A stretch of 64,000 bases of DNA, from the NCBI RefSeq assembly GCF_007676705.1, contig NZ_VEBF01000001.1, forward strand, positions 1,860,001-1,924,000, given 5' to 3'. Under the pieces are notes generated by a model. The model did no database searches, was not told where the DNA came from, and saw only the letters and a program-made list of their open reading frames with translations. Position 1 is the first letter of the stretch. Each line of letters starts with the position of its first letter. Of this stretch, positions 37,107 to 46,630 are shown in pieces. This DNA is from Paenibacillus xylanexedens. GTDB lineage: Bacteria; Bacillota; Bacilli; Paenibacillales; Paenibacillaceae. The position numbers were made by a program, and so were the translations under genes.

Positions 37107-38777
37107 TCAAGAGGATTGCCACTGTCCATTCTCAATCATCGCATGCGCGAGTAGCGCCATCTCCAGACAGATTCTTCTCTCCTGGTCCATGTAATCAGGT
37201 CCCATCAGCTCTTCCAGCTTCTCGAGTCTGTTGTACAACGTTTGCCGATGAACAAACAGCTGGGCAGCAGCATCCCGTTTGGAACCAAAATTCTGCAGAT
37301 AGGCATCCAGCGTTTCTACCAATCGCAGGTGATTCGTCTGGTCATGTTCAATCAGCACACCCAAGTGATCCTGGACAAAGGGTTGCAGGAAGGATTGGGG
37401 TAAGGCTTTTAACATTTGATATATACCCATACGTTCGTAAAAGTGAACATTTCCCATCTGATCTACCGATCTCGAAACTTCAATCACCTGATGGGCCTCC
37501 TGAAGACTCTCCGGCAAGCTGGTCAAACGGCTGCGTAACTTGCCAAATCCCGCATGGATGGTGACTTGTTTCAAGTTACGGCTGGCAAACCGGTTCACAT
37601 CCAGCGTGATTCCTTCCAGCAAGCGCAGCAGTTGATGACGCGCATTAGCAGTTACGGCTTCCTTCGCACAGCACAGGTACACCTGATTGTTCTTCAGCAT
37701 GATCAGGCTGGGCAGATTATTCTTCTTGAGCAAAGATCGAAGCAGGACAAGAATATCCTGATGATTGGCTTCCATCCGCTCCCGGCCTGTACCCTTCAAC
37801 CGATGCTCAATCTCTATAACCCCTCCAGCAAACCAATACTGTCCCTTCACCAATAAACGAAGTCCCATTCTGGTCTGAGCTTGCTCCTCCTGATGAATGT
37901 TGCCATTCATTAGATCCTGGATCAACTCGTTCTGATTGCGGACCATCTTCTCTTCAAGGAACTGGGAACGAAGTGTGAGGGCTGCCGCTGCCTTCGCTGT
38001 ATAATCGAGCAACAGCTTGAGATACTCCACAGGAGCGGACGGATGCACGATCATGCCTACAGCGGAGAACACCTGCCCGAAACAGACGACCGGGTGGCAT
38101 AGCAGAACCTTCTCTTCATCCATGTGGAACCATAATTCGGTGTCAGAATCATTCAGATCCAGGTGCTCTACCTCTTGTTCATACCAGGTATAGATCGTTT
38201 GTTCCATCTCTGGAGCCAGTTCAGGTACAAATCTGCCGGGTTCCATGGACGAGATATACACCACCGGTTTAGCAGCGTACTCATGCAGCAGGTTGAGCAC
38301 TGCAGACATATCCGTACTCTGTAATGTTCGCTGCTGAAGCTGACGGGAGTAAGCTTCCAGACTTTTCAGCAGTTGATGCTGATGATTAATAAGCAGAGAG
38401 TGAATATCCTGTGTGATCTCGACAAAACGGACCGGTTGTTCAAACACGATTAGCGGAAACTGGTGTCTATCCGCCAGTTCAATCAGTTCTTCGGGAATTC
38501 CGTTGATGCTGGTACCAAACTCCACACACAGCCCCGCAGCCTCACTGCCAATGAGCTGGAGCAGATACTCTTCACGCCCTTCTTCCGATTGAAGCCACAG
38601 CCCAGTGGATAAAATAAGATCATGGGGGCTTACGAATGGAGATACATTCGTAATCTCCAGAACATGAACCCAGCCAACCTGCCGGTTCACTCCATCCTTC
38701 CCTGCCGCAAGCCTTGCGCGGCCAAATACCGGACGTGCTAGGATATCTCTGATGGTAAACACGCGATCATTTTGCAA
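37107..38777 (-). CDS. PucR-family transcriptional regulator, AdeR-like
   Basis: 556-residue activator. The N-terminal PucR domain spans about 8-125 (FTIRDILARPVFGRARLAAG, VHVLEITNVSPFVSPHDLIL), a central GGDEF-like/GAF-like region follows, and the C-terminal PucR HTH reads LVETLDAYLQNFGSKRDAAA and LFVHRQTLYNRLEKLEEL. It starts with TTG at 38775-38777 behind GAGGG. It is divergent from alanine dehydrogenase, the same arrangement as AdeR/ald of Bacillus, where AdeR activates ald in response to alanine. The role is inferred from this context. Confidence 0.88.
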   Translation of the reverse strand: MQNDRVFTIRDILARPVFGRARLAAGKDGVNRQVGWVHVLEITNVSPFVSPHDLILSTGLWLQSEEGREEYLLQLIGSEAAGLCVEFGTSINGIPEELIELADRHQFPLIVFEQPVRFVEITQDIHSLLINHQHQLLKSLEAYSRQLQQRTLQSTDMSAVLNLLHEYAAKPVVYISSMEPGRFVPELAPEMEQTIYTWYEQEVEHLDLNDSDTELWFHMDEEKVLLCHPVVCFGQVFSAVGMIVHPSAPVEYLKLLLDYTAKAAAALTLRSQFLEEKMVRNQNELIQDLMNGNIHQEEQAQTRMGLRLLVKGQYWFAGGVIEIEHRLKGTGRERMEANHQDILVLLRSLLKKNNLPSLIMLKNNQVYLCCAKEAVTANARHQLLRLLEGITLDVNRFASRNLKQVTIHAGFGKLRSRLTSLPESLQEAHQVIEVSRSVDQMGNVHFYERMGIYQMLKALPQSFLQPFVQDHLGVLIEHDQTNHLRLVETLDAYLQNFGSKRDAAAQLFVHRQTLYNRLEKLEELMGPDYMDQERRICLEMALLAHAMIENGQWQSS

Positions 38778-38966
38778 TGGCGATCCCTCTTCGTGTTATT
38801 TTTTCTTACATTATAATCCATGGACAAATGTCCTGAACAGTCTTTTTCGACATTATGTTGAGTTGTATTCCTAAAAATTAGACATCAGGTAAGGTGCAAA
38901 ACGATTATCCAGGTCATAAACTTGTAGTATAAGCTAACAACCAATAAATGGACGAGGTGCATGGCG

Positions 38967-40100
38967 ATGAGAATCGGAATTCCCAAAGAAATCAAAAATA
39001 ATGAAAATCGTGTAGCAATGACTCCGGCCGGGGCTGCTGATTTCATCAGAGCCGGTCACCAAGTAATGATCGAACAAGGCGCAGGCATCGGCAGTGGATT
39101 CACGGATGATGAATATCAAGCTGCGGGTGCTGAGATTCGGAATGATGCCAAGTCCGTTTGGACAGAGGCCGAAATGATCATTAAGGTGAAAGAACCACTT
39201 GCCAGTGAATACGGATATTTTCGTCCGGGGCTGATCCTGTTCACCTACCTGCACCTCGCAGCGGAACCAGAGCTTGCAAAAGCTCTTATTGAAAGTCGGG
39301 TAACGGCCATTGCGTATGAGACGCTGGAGGTCAACAATACCCTGCCACTGCTCACCCCTATGAGTGAAGTCGCAGGACGCATGGCATCTCAGATTGGAGC
39401 ACAGTTACTGGAGAAGACGGAAGGTGGCAAGGGCATCCTGTTGTCCGGTGTACCGGGTGTCAGTCGGGGAAAAGTCGTCATTATTGGTGGCGGTACAGTC
39501 GGAACGAATGCAGCCAAAATTGCTATTGGTCTTGGCGCCGATGTGACCATCCTTGATCTGAATCTGAACCGTCTACGCCAGTTGGATGATATCTTCGGCA
39601 ATCAGATCCACACGCTGGTATCCAGCCCGTCCAACATTGCAACAGCTGTTGCGGCGGCAGATCTGTTGATCTGTGCGGTGCTGATTCCGGGCGCCAAGGC
39701 GCCAACCCTTGTCAGCGAGCAGGTGGTGAAGACCATGGCACCGGGCTCGGTCATTGTGGATGTGGCGATTGATCAGGGCGGGATCGTTGAGACCATTGAT
39801 CATATCACGACCCACGATGAACCGACCTATGTGAAACATGGCGTCGTGCATTACGCGGTGGCGAACATGCCGGGCGCCGTGCCGCGTACGTCCACGGTGG
39901 CGCTGACCAACGCCACCATGCCTTATGCGCTGCAGCTGGCGAACCACGGTGCAGCCGCCGCGATTCGCGGCAGTTCGTCCATTCGCAGCGCGGTCAACGT
40001 GCTGAATGGACACATCACGTATGAGGCGGTTGCCCGGGACCTCGGGCATGCCTACGTTCCTGCGGGACAGGCGCTGGAGAATACCGCCGCTGTCCAGTGA
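38967..40100 (+). CDS. ald: Alanine dehydrogenase
   Basis: 377-residue NAD-dependent enzyme interconverting L-alanine and pyruvate plus ammonia. Typical elements are [20 protein letters not shown], the substrate-binding Lys in IKVKEP, the catalytic His in [10 protein letters not shown], the Rossmann motif [17 protein letters not shown], and [23 protein letters not shown] 38967 has GAGGTG 7 nt upstream; ATG 38961 is too close to it. The last 400 nt are visibly richer in G and C than the first part, perhaps codon adaptation or recombination. Divergent from the AdeR-like regulator. Confidence 0.95.
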   Translation: MRIGIPKEIKNNENRVAMTPAGAADFIRAGHQVMIEQGAGIGSGFTDDEYQAAGAEIRNDAKSVWTEAEMIIKVKEPLASEYGYFRPGLILFTYLHLAAEPELAKALIESRVTAIAYETLEVNNTLPLLTPMSEVAGRMASQIGAQLLEKTEGGKGILLSGVPGVSRGKVVIIGGGTVGTNAAKIAIGLGADVTILDLNLNRLRQLDDIFGNQIHTLVSSPSNIATAVAAADLLICAVLIPGAKAPTLVSEQVVKTMAPGSVIVDVAIDQGGIVETIDHITTHDEPTYVKHGVVHYAVANMPGAVPRTSTVALTNATMPYALQLANHGAAAAIRGSSSIRSAVNVLNGHITYEAVARDLGHAYVPAGQALENTAAVQ

Positions 40101-40154
40101 TCTTGATATGATCGTTCCACCCGGCGCCTTGTCGCCAGGCCTGTGGAACGCAAT

Positions 40155-40207
40155 AGAAGCGCAAGTCGGTGAGATGATGTTCCCGGCTTGCGCTTCTTGA
40201 TTTTTTT
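40155..40207 (+). terminator. Terminator of alanine dehydrogenase gene
   Basis: Arms AGAAGCGCAAG / CTTGCGCTTCT followed by a run of seven Ts after TGA. A second hairpin (GTTCCAC/GTGGAAC, about 40114-40150) lies just upstream. Confidence 0.8.
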
Positions 40208-40262
40208 CACATATGAAATAACTCGTTGGTATAAGGCCTGATGTTCCTCTGGTTTTGGTGCT

Positions 40263-41180
40263 CTAGACCGCACGTTCGCTGCACACTTCGCGGAAGTTGC
40301 AGTCCCTGCAGGACCGGTGCGAAGGCATCGCCGTAAAGTAGGTGACGTCCTTGGGACGGTTGTAATACTCATCCTCCACGCAGGATCGCATCTCCTCGAT
40401 GTAACGCCCTACGTTCTCTTCTACCTTCTGTATATCCTCTTCCGTTGCGGTAAACTCTCGGTGCTTTCCGGTTAACAGATACTCCACTCGCAGCTCAATC
40501 TGCTCCAAAGGAATTCGGTAGTGCTCTCTCACATAGGATGCGTACAACATTAACTGATCCGAGAAGTCATCTTCCTTGCCCGTCTTCCAGTCCACAATGA
40601 CAATGTTGCCGTTACTGCGTCGATACAATAAGTCCATCTTCACATACACGCGCGTATCGTGCAGCATCATGGTATCCCATTTCTCAATCTCCAGAATGTC
40701 CGTGCTTGCCCGAGACAAATCCTCCCACGTAAGCGTCTGGTACAGGTTACCGACACAGGCCGAAGCACGTTCCTTAATCGTGGCAATCCGGTCATTCAAC
40801 GTATCATCCCCGTAATAAATCTCGGACAGCATCGTTCGATTCTTGGGGTTCAGCCGCCACTGATCCGCATCCATGGATTCCACATACGCCTGATTCAGCA
40901 GCTTGCGTATCGTCTGTTCCAGAAAGTGTTCACGCGGTTTATTCTTGCCCTCTTCCCTGCTGCGTACCGCCGACTCACACATCCGATGCGCGAGGTCCCC
41001 GAAGACAAGGTACAGATTGCTAAGCTGTTTCAGACGGTACAGACGAACCTGCATCTCATCCGCAGCGTCTGTCTTCCAGCCATTATGGGCACCGTAATAA
41101 TGATAATAATATTTGCGCAGGCACTCATCGAACATACTCGCCCGCGACTGCGAATAAGACCACTGCGGGTATTGTGCCAT
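40263..41180 (-). CDS. PD-(D/E)XK nuclease with C-terminal cysteine cluster (RecB/Cas4-like)
   Basis: 305-residue nuclease-fold protein. It has an N-terminal SYSQSRASMFDECLRKYYYH motif as in PF12705, a central LEIEKWD, the active-site strand IVIVDWKTGKEDD (Asp and Lys of the PD-(D/E)XK core) followed by QLMLYASYV (motif IV), and a C-terminal CRDCNFREVC cluster. With an earlier Cys, this cluster can hold an Fe-S centre as in Cas4 and AddB. No cas, addA or helicase gene is adjacent. The ATG at 41178-41180 is preferred over a longer frame to 41267 because a sigma-A-like promoter lies inside that extension. Confidence 0.85.
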   Translation of the reverse strand: MAQYPQWSYSQSRASMFDECLRKYYYHYYGAHNGWKTDAADEMQVRLYRLKQLSNLYLVFGDLAHRMCESAVRSREEGKNKPREHFLEQTIRKLLNQAYVESMDADQWRLNPKNRTMLSEIYYGDDTLNDRIATIKERASACVGNLYQTLTWEDLSRASTDILEIEKWDTMMLHDTRVYVKMDLLYRRSNGNIVIVDWKTGKEDDFSDQLMLYASYVREHYRIPLEQIELRVEYLLTGKHREFTATEEDIQKVEENVGRYIEEMRSCVEDEYYNRPKDVTYFTAMPSHRSCRDCNFREVCSERAV

Positions 41181-41234
41181 AAGAACTTCTGCCTTTCTAT
41201 ATGCCGGATCTGCTTGAGATCCCTTATTGCTCAC

Positions 41235-41263
41235 AGTATAAAGCCAGGGCAACCTCGCCGCAA
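41235..41263 (-). promoter_or_regulatory. Putative sigma-A promoter of the nuclease gene
   Basis: Minus strand: -35 TTGCGG (41258-41263), 17-nt spacer, -10 TATACT (41235-41240). Confidence 0.5.
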
Positions 41264-41579
41264 GCATGCTTCCGTTATTTTCTTCTGACGCAACCGTTTC
41301 CGATTCAATCCGTATCGTTTATATAGTAACATCACCAAAAGATGAAATTGCGGAGCAGAACGCTTAATATACTTCATAGAGGACAAAGAATCCGGGATGC
41401 TGGTATGTGCCAGGGCGGGACCGGAACTAACGTATCTTACACACCTTATCCACGTGCATAATGCGGTTTTATTAAATCTAACGATCTCCAGACACGCTAA
41501 TTAGTCTTTTTTGGGGTTGTAGAACGTAATTATTTTATAAAAAAATTGTACAGGCATATCCTAAAAGGAGGCACCACCC
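41264..41579. other. Intergenic region without recognisable feature
   Basis: About 316 nt between divergent genes. I see no ORF with a ribosome site, no hairpin with a T run and no repeat shared with other gaps. An A/T-rich stretch near 41530-41552 (TATAAA) probably belongs to the promoter of the kinase-like gene. Confidence 0.4.
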
Positions 41580-42263
41580 ATGAATCGACCGGATTGGTTC
41601 CAGGCGGAAGAGGCATTACAACAGATCCAAGTCATCGGAAGCGACCGGAATGAGCTCGTGAACATCATCGGCGATGTAGAAGGATTGAATTGCATTGGCA
41701 CGGGTACGGACGCGGCTGTATTTAAGTATGACGGCTTGCCGCAGTATGCCTTCAAGATGTACTCGGATCATGCCTTGGACAAACTCGAAAATGAAAAGCA
41801 GGTATACGAGCAGCTTAAAGGCCTGCCATACTTCCCTACCTATTACGGCAGCGGCCGGAACGTCCTCGTGATCAGTTTTGAACCCGGAGATACCCTGCTG
41901 GAGTGTTTGGAAAAAGGAATCCCCGTCCCCGAGCAGGTGATGCTCGATGTGGACGCAGCACGAGAGGCCGTTCGCAGCCGCGGGCTGAACCCTCGCGACA
42001 TTCATTTGAAGAATGTCCTTCTCCAGAACGGACGCGGGAAAGTGCTCGACGTATCCGAGTACATTCAGGACGGCAATGACAATCGCTGGGAACATCTTGT
42101 CTGGGCTTATCACAATATCTATCCGCGGATCAAAGGAACCCCTATATCTCCACGCATGCTGCAAACGATCAAATGGGGATACAATCAACTCGATCATGCC
42201 AATGTCAAAATAGACGACCTCTCCAAAAAGGCGAATAGATTGTTCTCCAGATTTATGAAATAA
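41580..42263 (+). CDS. YrzF-like small protein-kinase-fold protein
   Basis: 227 residues with a reduced kinase fold: a Gly-rich start (CIGTGTDAAVFKYDG), the ATP-binding Lys in YAFKMYSD, Glu in LENEKQVYEQL, a catalytic-loop-like NPRDIHLKNVLLQ and the Asp in VLDVSEYIQ, where DFG is replaced by DVS. This matches the YrzF/serine-threonine kinase-like group of Bacillales, whose substrates are little known. AAAGGAGG lies at normal spacing. Bounded by a strong terminator. Confidence 0.8.
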   Translation: MNRPDWFQAEEALQQIQVIGSDRNELVNIIGDVEGLNCIGTGTDAAVFKYDGLPQYAFKMYSDHALDKLENEKQVYEQLKGLPYFPTYYGSGRNVLVISFEPGDTLLECLEKGIPVPEQVMLDVDAAREAVRSRGLNPRDIHLKNVLLQNGRGKVLDVSEYIQDGNDNRWEHLVWAYHNIYPRIKGTPISPRMLQTIKWGYNQLDHANVKIDDLSKKANRLFSRFMK

Positions 42264-42291
42264 GCATGTTGCAAACTCACTTCAATAAAAT

Positions 42292-42336
42292 AACCCGGAT
42301 GATCGCCAGAGATTGGCGATCATCCGGGTTTTGTTT
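42292..42336. terminator. Strong intrinsic terminator
   Basis: Perfect 16-bp stem AACCCGGATGATCGCC / GGCGATCATCCGGGTT, 7-nt loop, then TTTTG; between convergent genes. Confidence 0.92.
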
Positions 42337-42364
42337 GTCTAATACCATCTCTCCCAAATTAATC

Positions 42365-43276
42365 TTACCCTAAATTCAAATGCCGCAGCTTATCTGGATT
42401 ACGCATGAGATAAATCCGTTGAACGCGGTCGTTTCTGAACGCAAGACTGACAACAGTTGGGAATGCCTCGGAGGGGCTGCTTAATACAAATCCAAGTTGT
42501 CCGTTGATCTTGACGAGCCGCACAGCCCCCGTGCTGTCACTTTTGGATACAAGCCCTTGAATGAACGCAAGAACTCGCTGGCTTGATGTAACGGGTTTAA
42601 TTGCTGCCATGACTTTACCCCCACCATCACTATATAGCACGATATCGTCCGAAAGCATTCTGAAGAGCCCTTCCATATCACCAGTAGAGGTGGCCTGGAG
42701 GAAACGAAGTGCAAGCTGCTCAGACTGTGCGCTGGGGGTCAACTCGACTTCCGGCTCGTCTTGGATTTTACGTTTGAGACGACTGTAAATCTTGCGGCAT
42801 CCCAGCTCCGTCTTGTTCACGAAGTTTGCAATATCGCAATAATCAAATTCGAAGGCTTCTCGTAGAACGAATACCGCGCGCTCAATAGGAGTTAGCCGAT
42901 CCAGCATGACAAGAAAGGCGTACGAGATCGTATCTTCCAGTTCAATCGTTTGGAGTGGGTCCTGTCCCGCTGCTGAAGTCGATCCTGGAGCGACCATATA
43001 GTCTTGCACCAGAGGTTCCGGCAGCCATGGCCCGATATATACCTCTCTTTTTTTACGTGTTGATTTCAAGTAATCCAGACAACGGTTCGTAACCATTTTG
43101 CATAAGTACGCTTTTAGGTTACGAACAGGGCCACCCTCCTTATGGATATCCTGCTGTTGTACCGTTACAAATGCATCCTGCACCAAATCCTCAGCATGAG
43201 TGACAGATCCTAACATACGATATGCGATGGAAAGAAGAAGAGGTCTGTACGTTCTGTATACCAAGTCAAGCTCCAT
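42365..43276 (-). CDS. ECF41-family RNA polymerase sigma factor with SnoaL-like C-terminal domain
   Basis: 303 residues. Sigma region 2 (LLSIAYRMLGSVTHAEDLVQ) and region 4 (LTPIERAVFVLREAFEFDYC) are joined and followed by a SnoaL-like domain. The ECF41 hallmarks are all visible: WLPEPL in the linker, DGGGK in the extension and NPDKL near the end. In this group the extension acts as a built-in regulator instead of an anti-sigma factor. Its start overlaps the end of the upstream FAD oxidoreductase gene by 11 nt, so the two are translationally coupled. Its own operon promoter fits the ECF41 consensus. Confidence 0.93.
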   Translation of the reverse strand: MELDLVYRTYRPLLLSIAYRMLGSVTHAEDLVQDAFVTVQQQDIHKEGGPVRNLKAYLCKMVTNRCLDYLKSTRKKREVYIGPWLPEPLVQDYMVAPGSTSAAGQDPLQTIELEDTISYAFLVMLDRLTPIERAVFVLREAFEFDYCDIANFVNKTELGCRKIYSRLKRKIQDEPEVELTPSAQSEQLALRFLQATSTGDMEGLFRMLSDDIVLYSDGGGKVMAAIKPVTSSQRVLAFIQGLVSKSDSTGAVRLVKINGQLGFVLSSPSEAFPTVVSLAFRNDRVQRIYLMRNPDKLRHLNLG

Positions 43277-44585
43277 GATACATCCCTTCCTTATCTTTTT
43301 CTCTACCTGCTATTATCATTTGAGCAGCCTCTTTCGCGCTCGCTAAGGATGCGTTAATCAACATCCCCTCAGCTCCTACCCAATCGCCAGCAACATAGAG
43401 TCCGGGTCTTCCTTTGACCGCAGGTCCAGGCCTGCCCGGGAGGCCACCGTTCGCCGCGGTGACGATGCCATGCGAGACAAGCATTCGCGGAAGGAACCGC
43501 TGCTGAATGACGTGCTTGCGCCACCCCGGCTGAATGAAATCAAGAAAGCCTTTAAGCTCGTGTTCATCCTGCCTGGGGTCCGAATGGATTGAAGCCGACA
43601 AATACTTCATGACATGCACAACCTCGTTTGCCGGGTTCTCTGATAAGGAAGCCGCGGCAGAATGGTTGGAGTAGTACAACGGGTAATCGGCGCCTAAAAC
43701 AAATTTCGTCTTTGGTTGAGGCATCCCCGATACGACGAGATCCAGGCACGCGGCACGAACAGGAGTTAACTTTTTATAGGCTTCCGCTTCCATGGGTGTA
43801 AGAGCGGGATTGAGGAGAGCTAGCGTATCCATTGGACCGGCAGTGGATATCACGTGACGAGTCGTCAACTGTGATCCATCTTTTAAAGTGACCATCATTT
43901 GCGGATAACTCCCGGCAATGCCCAGTACAACCGAGCTCGTGCGGATTAACACGTTAGCCTGCTGAGCTTGTTCTGTTAGCCGGCTGACGAGGAATTGCCA
44001 GCCTTCATCTATATACAGCACTTGGCTCTGCTTGAGCTGCTTGATGACAGCGCCAGCACTTAGCTGGTCGGGAGCATCACAGTACGTGCTCAAACGAACG
44101 AGACCAAGCACGACACTGCGCACACGTGGACTGGAAATCTGGGCTTCCAAGTGAGCCTGCAGACTAACTTTACACAGAGCAGATGTGTCTGTCTTGCTTA
44201 GGGAAGTGTAGAACCGAAGGAGTTGGGACTTCTCCTGCCACTTCAAGAACGATCCGAGCAAGAGCTGAGCTAGAGGAATCGCCCTATAACCGCCGTTTGT
44301 TCCTTCGAACACCAATGTGCCTGGCGGTTTCGGTACTGCTCCGGTAGGTGTGACGCCTACCTCTTGCAGAATGGGAAGCGCACTCTTACTGAGAGCATGG
44401 GCTCCCAAGTTTACGCGTGCGGCTGCGATCTCAGTCGAAATAGCCCGGCCTCCGGGATGTTTTCCTTTGTCGAGCAACAGTACAGTCTGGCCCGCCCGTG
44501 CCAGATATATCGAGGCGGTTAATCCGGCAATGCCTGCTCCCACGATGACAACATCCCATATCGGCTTATTGTGATTCTGTATCAT
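43266..44585 (-). CDS. FAD-dependent oxidoreductase (phytoene desaturase/amine oxidase superfamily)
   Basis: 439-residue flavoprotein with an N-terminal dinucleotide-binding motif (VVIVGAGIAGLTASIYLARA), an acidic strand end (LLLDKGKHPGGRA) and the C-terminal FAD motif (GRPGLYVAGDWVGAEGMLIN), the pattern of carotenoid desaturases and related oxidases. No carotenoid genes are near, so the substrate is open. The ATG at 44583-44585 is used, with GGAAGGG 10 nt upstream; a TTG at 44594 would overlap it. It is the partner oxidoreductase commonly found next to ECF41 sigma factors. Confidence 0.88.
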   Translation of the reverse strand: MIQNHNKPIWDVVIVGAGIAGLTASIYLARAGQTVLLLDKGKHPGGRAISTEIAAARVNLGAHALSKSALPILQEVGVTPTGAVPKPPGTLVFEGTNGGYRAIPLAQLLLGSFLKWQEKSQLLRFYTSLSKTDTSALCKVSLQAHLEAQISSPRVRSVVLGLVRLSTYCDAPDQLSAGAVIKQLKQSQVLYIDEGWQFLVSRLTEQAQQANVLIRTSSVVLGIAGSYPQMMVTLKDGSQLTTRHVISTAGPMDTLALLNPALTPMEAEAYKKLTPVRAACLDLVVSGMPQPKTKFVLGADYPLYYSNHSAAASLSENPANEVVHVMKYLSASIHSDPRQDEHELKGFLDFIQPGWRKHVIQQRFLPRMLVSHGIVTAANGGLPGRPGPAVKGRPGLYVAGDWVGAEGMLINASLASAKEAAQMIIAGREKDKEGMYHGA

Positions 44586-44617
44586 GTATATCAATCCCTT
44601 CCGCTTGATGCATACAT

Positions 44618-44643
44618 GACGATGAACGGAGCATTTTTGTGAC
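44618..44643 (-). promoter_or_regulatory. ECF41-type promoter of the oxidoreductase-sigma operon
   Basis: Minus strand: GTCACA (44638-44643), 16-nt spacer, CGTC (44618-44621). This matches the published ECF41 pattern TGTCACA-N16-CGTC apart from the first base (A for T). It lies about 33 nt upstream of the oxidoreductase start, arguing for autoregulation. The -35 overlaps the stop of the AraC-type gene upstream. Confidence 0.8.
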
Positions 44644-45540
44644 TCAACCTTCCTTCTTCAACCGCCCCTCGGAGGGAGTCATGCCCTTGTATTGTTTATA
44701 CAGTTTCGTAAAATAATTGGCGTTTTCACAGCCGACTCTGGCGGCGATCTCCGTAATGGTCAGACTGCTGCCTTGCAGTAGTTTTTCCGCCTCACTCATC
44801 CTGCACCCGTTCACGTATTCTACAAAGGTACGTCCGGTCAGCTTTTTGAACATTTTGCAGAAGTGATACGCATTCAGTCCCACATGGCTTGCCGCTTCCG
44901 TAACGGACATCTTTCCGGTGGGGTCCGCTTCGATCTGCGCAATCAACTGTTTGAAACGTTCACGATTAGGAAAATACGACCCAACCGATCTATCCGGCAA
45001 CTGCTGTGGCATAAAGGTACGAGCAAGCAGAGTGAACAAAGCATGCAGCTTGGACTTCACTACCAGCTGATAAGCCGGGGGCTGTGATGCCATTTCCTCT
45101 ACAGCTTCATTCAGCAAAGAATAATAGCCTACACAGGCTACGTTTTCCTCTGCCGGTTTGACCGGAAATCTCACCCTGCCTTCCAGATACGGTGCGACAT
45201 ATTGCTCATGCACGGGATCATGGGTGAAATCATAAAACAGTGCACGGTTAACCACGACGGAATCATAATGCACATCCCCATCATCCAGGGCATACCCGAC
45301 ATGCAACGCACCTCCGGGAATGATGATGACCTCACCCGCTCGAACGACATAAGGTTTGCTATCGATATGAAATAACGCACTGCCCCTTCGCATGACAATC
45401 AGTTCAAAATGTTCATGCCAATGCAAATACAGAATGCATTCTTCGGCTTTCATATCCGAACACCGATTTCGGAACAACTGAAACGGGTGCGATTTATGAT
45501 CAATTCGGGTATTTTCGTGAAGCGCTTTCAGATCCAGCAC
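44644..45540 (-). CDS. AraC-family regulator with N-terminal cupin domain
   Basis: 298 residues. A cupin-like sensor (LHWHEHFELIVMRRGSALFH, VRAGEVIIIPGGALHVG) precedes two HTH motifs of the AraC DNA-binding domain (MSVTEAASHVGLNAYHFCKM and LTITEIAARVGCENANYFTK) and the signature YKQYKGMTPSE. It begins with GTG at 45538-45540 behind a G-rich ribosome site. Divergent from the sugar isomerase and Gfo/Idh genes, which it probably controls in response to a sugar. Confidence 0.9.
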   Translation of the reverse strand: MLDLKALHENTRIDHKSHPFQLFRNRCSDMKAEECILYLHWHEHFELIVMRRGSALFHIDSKPYVVRAGEVIIIPGGALHVGYALDDGDVHYDSVVVNRALFYDFTHDPVHEQYVAPYLEGRVRFPVKPAEENVACVGYYSLLNEAVEEMASQPPAYQLVVKSKLHALFTLLARTFMPQQLPDRSVGSYFPNRERFKQLIAQIEADPTGKMSVTEAASHVGLNAYHFCKMFKKLTGRTFVEYVNGCRMSEAEKLLQGSSLTITEIAARVGCENANYFTKLYKQYKGMTPSEGRLKKEG

Positions 45541-45667
45541 GACTTCTTCCCCCTCTTCACAAGATCCGACTAATATTACACAAGATTGTTTAGAGCCATC
45601 CCGTTAATCCCCGTCTATAATGAGTGTCACGAAGTACTATAAGCCAATATTGGAGTGAATTACAACC

Positions 45668-46555
45668 ATGAAAAATCCATTACGCATCGGTACCCTTGTA
45701 GGCGGGCAGGATGCCGTCCGAGTGATCCCGCAGATCATGCAACACGGTTTCGAATCATTCAATCTGACTTTCTGGCAAACGACACGCGATCTGGATCTGG
45801 CCGAGACAGCGAAACGTGTTCGTGAAATCGTCGATGAACAAGGCATTGTCATCTCCGCGGTGAGTGTGTTTGGTAACCCGCTAACTGGAGCTGGGGACAA
45901 TGCCGATACACTGGCGAGCTGGGAGCGAGTCATCGACCACGCACAGCTCTTCGGTGCAGATATCGTCTCCGGGTTCACCGGACGTCTGACCGATCAACCC
46001 ATTAACGAGTCCATCCCCCGTTTCAAAGAAGTATTTGGTGAACTGGCGCGCCGGGCAGCAGACCGGGGTGTACGCATTGCTTTTGAAAACTGTGATATGG
46101 GTGGAACTTGGCAGACGGGCGACTGGAACATTGCCCATAACCCGACAACCTGGGAGATGATGTTCGACGCTGTTCCGGATGAAAATGTGGGTCTGGAATG
46201 GGAGCCTTGCCATCAAATGTCCAGCCTGATCGATCCTCTTCCACAGCTGCGTAAATGGGCTCACAAAGTGTTCCACGTACATGGTAAAGATGCCACGATT
46301 GCTTGGGATATCGTCAAGGAATATGGAGTACATGGACCACGTGAATTTGTCTGGCACCGCACTCCGGGCTTCGGGGATAGTAACTGGGCAGACATTATCA
46401 CCATTCTGCGTCAGAACGGCTACCAGGGCACGATTGATATTGAAGGCTGGCATGATCCGGTGTACAAAGATGAACTCGAAATGACCGGACAGGTGCATGC
46501 ATTACGATATTTGAAGCAATGCCGTGGTGGCGATTTTGTGCCAAACCCAGTGTAG
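45668..46555 (+). CDS. Sugar phosphate isomerase/epimerase (xylose-isomerase-like TIM barrel)
   Basis: 295-residue TIM-barrel enzyme of the AP-endonuclease-2-like superfamily. Metal-binding acids are probably in VGLEWEPCHQM, FENCDMGGTWQ, HVHGKDATI and IDIEGWHDPVY, placed at strand ends as usual. It sits directly before a Gfo/Idh/MocA dehydrogenase, a common pair in inositol or rare-sugar conversion. The substrate is unknown. Confidence 0.85.
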   Translation: MKNPLRIGTLVGGQDAVRVIPQIMQHGFESFNLTFWQTTRDLDLAETAKRVREIVDEQGIVISAVSVFGNPLTGAGDNADTLASWERVIDHAQLFGADIVSGFTGRLTDQPINESIPRFKEVFGELARRAADRGVRIAFENCDMGGTWQTGDWNIAHNPTTWEMMFDAVPDENVGLEWEPCHQMSSLIDPLPQLRKWAHKVFHVHGKDATIAWDIVKEYGVHGPREFVWHRTPGFGDSNWADIITILRQNGYQGTIDIEGWHDPVYKDELEMTGQVHALRYLKQCRGGDFVPNPV

Positions 46556-46630
46556 GAAATCTCACTGAACACTCCTTGTAATGCACGATTCAAGTTGTAT
46601 AAACACAATCCATACGAAGGAGATGAGACG

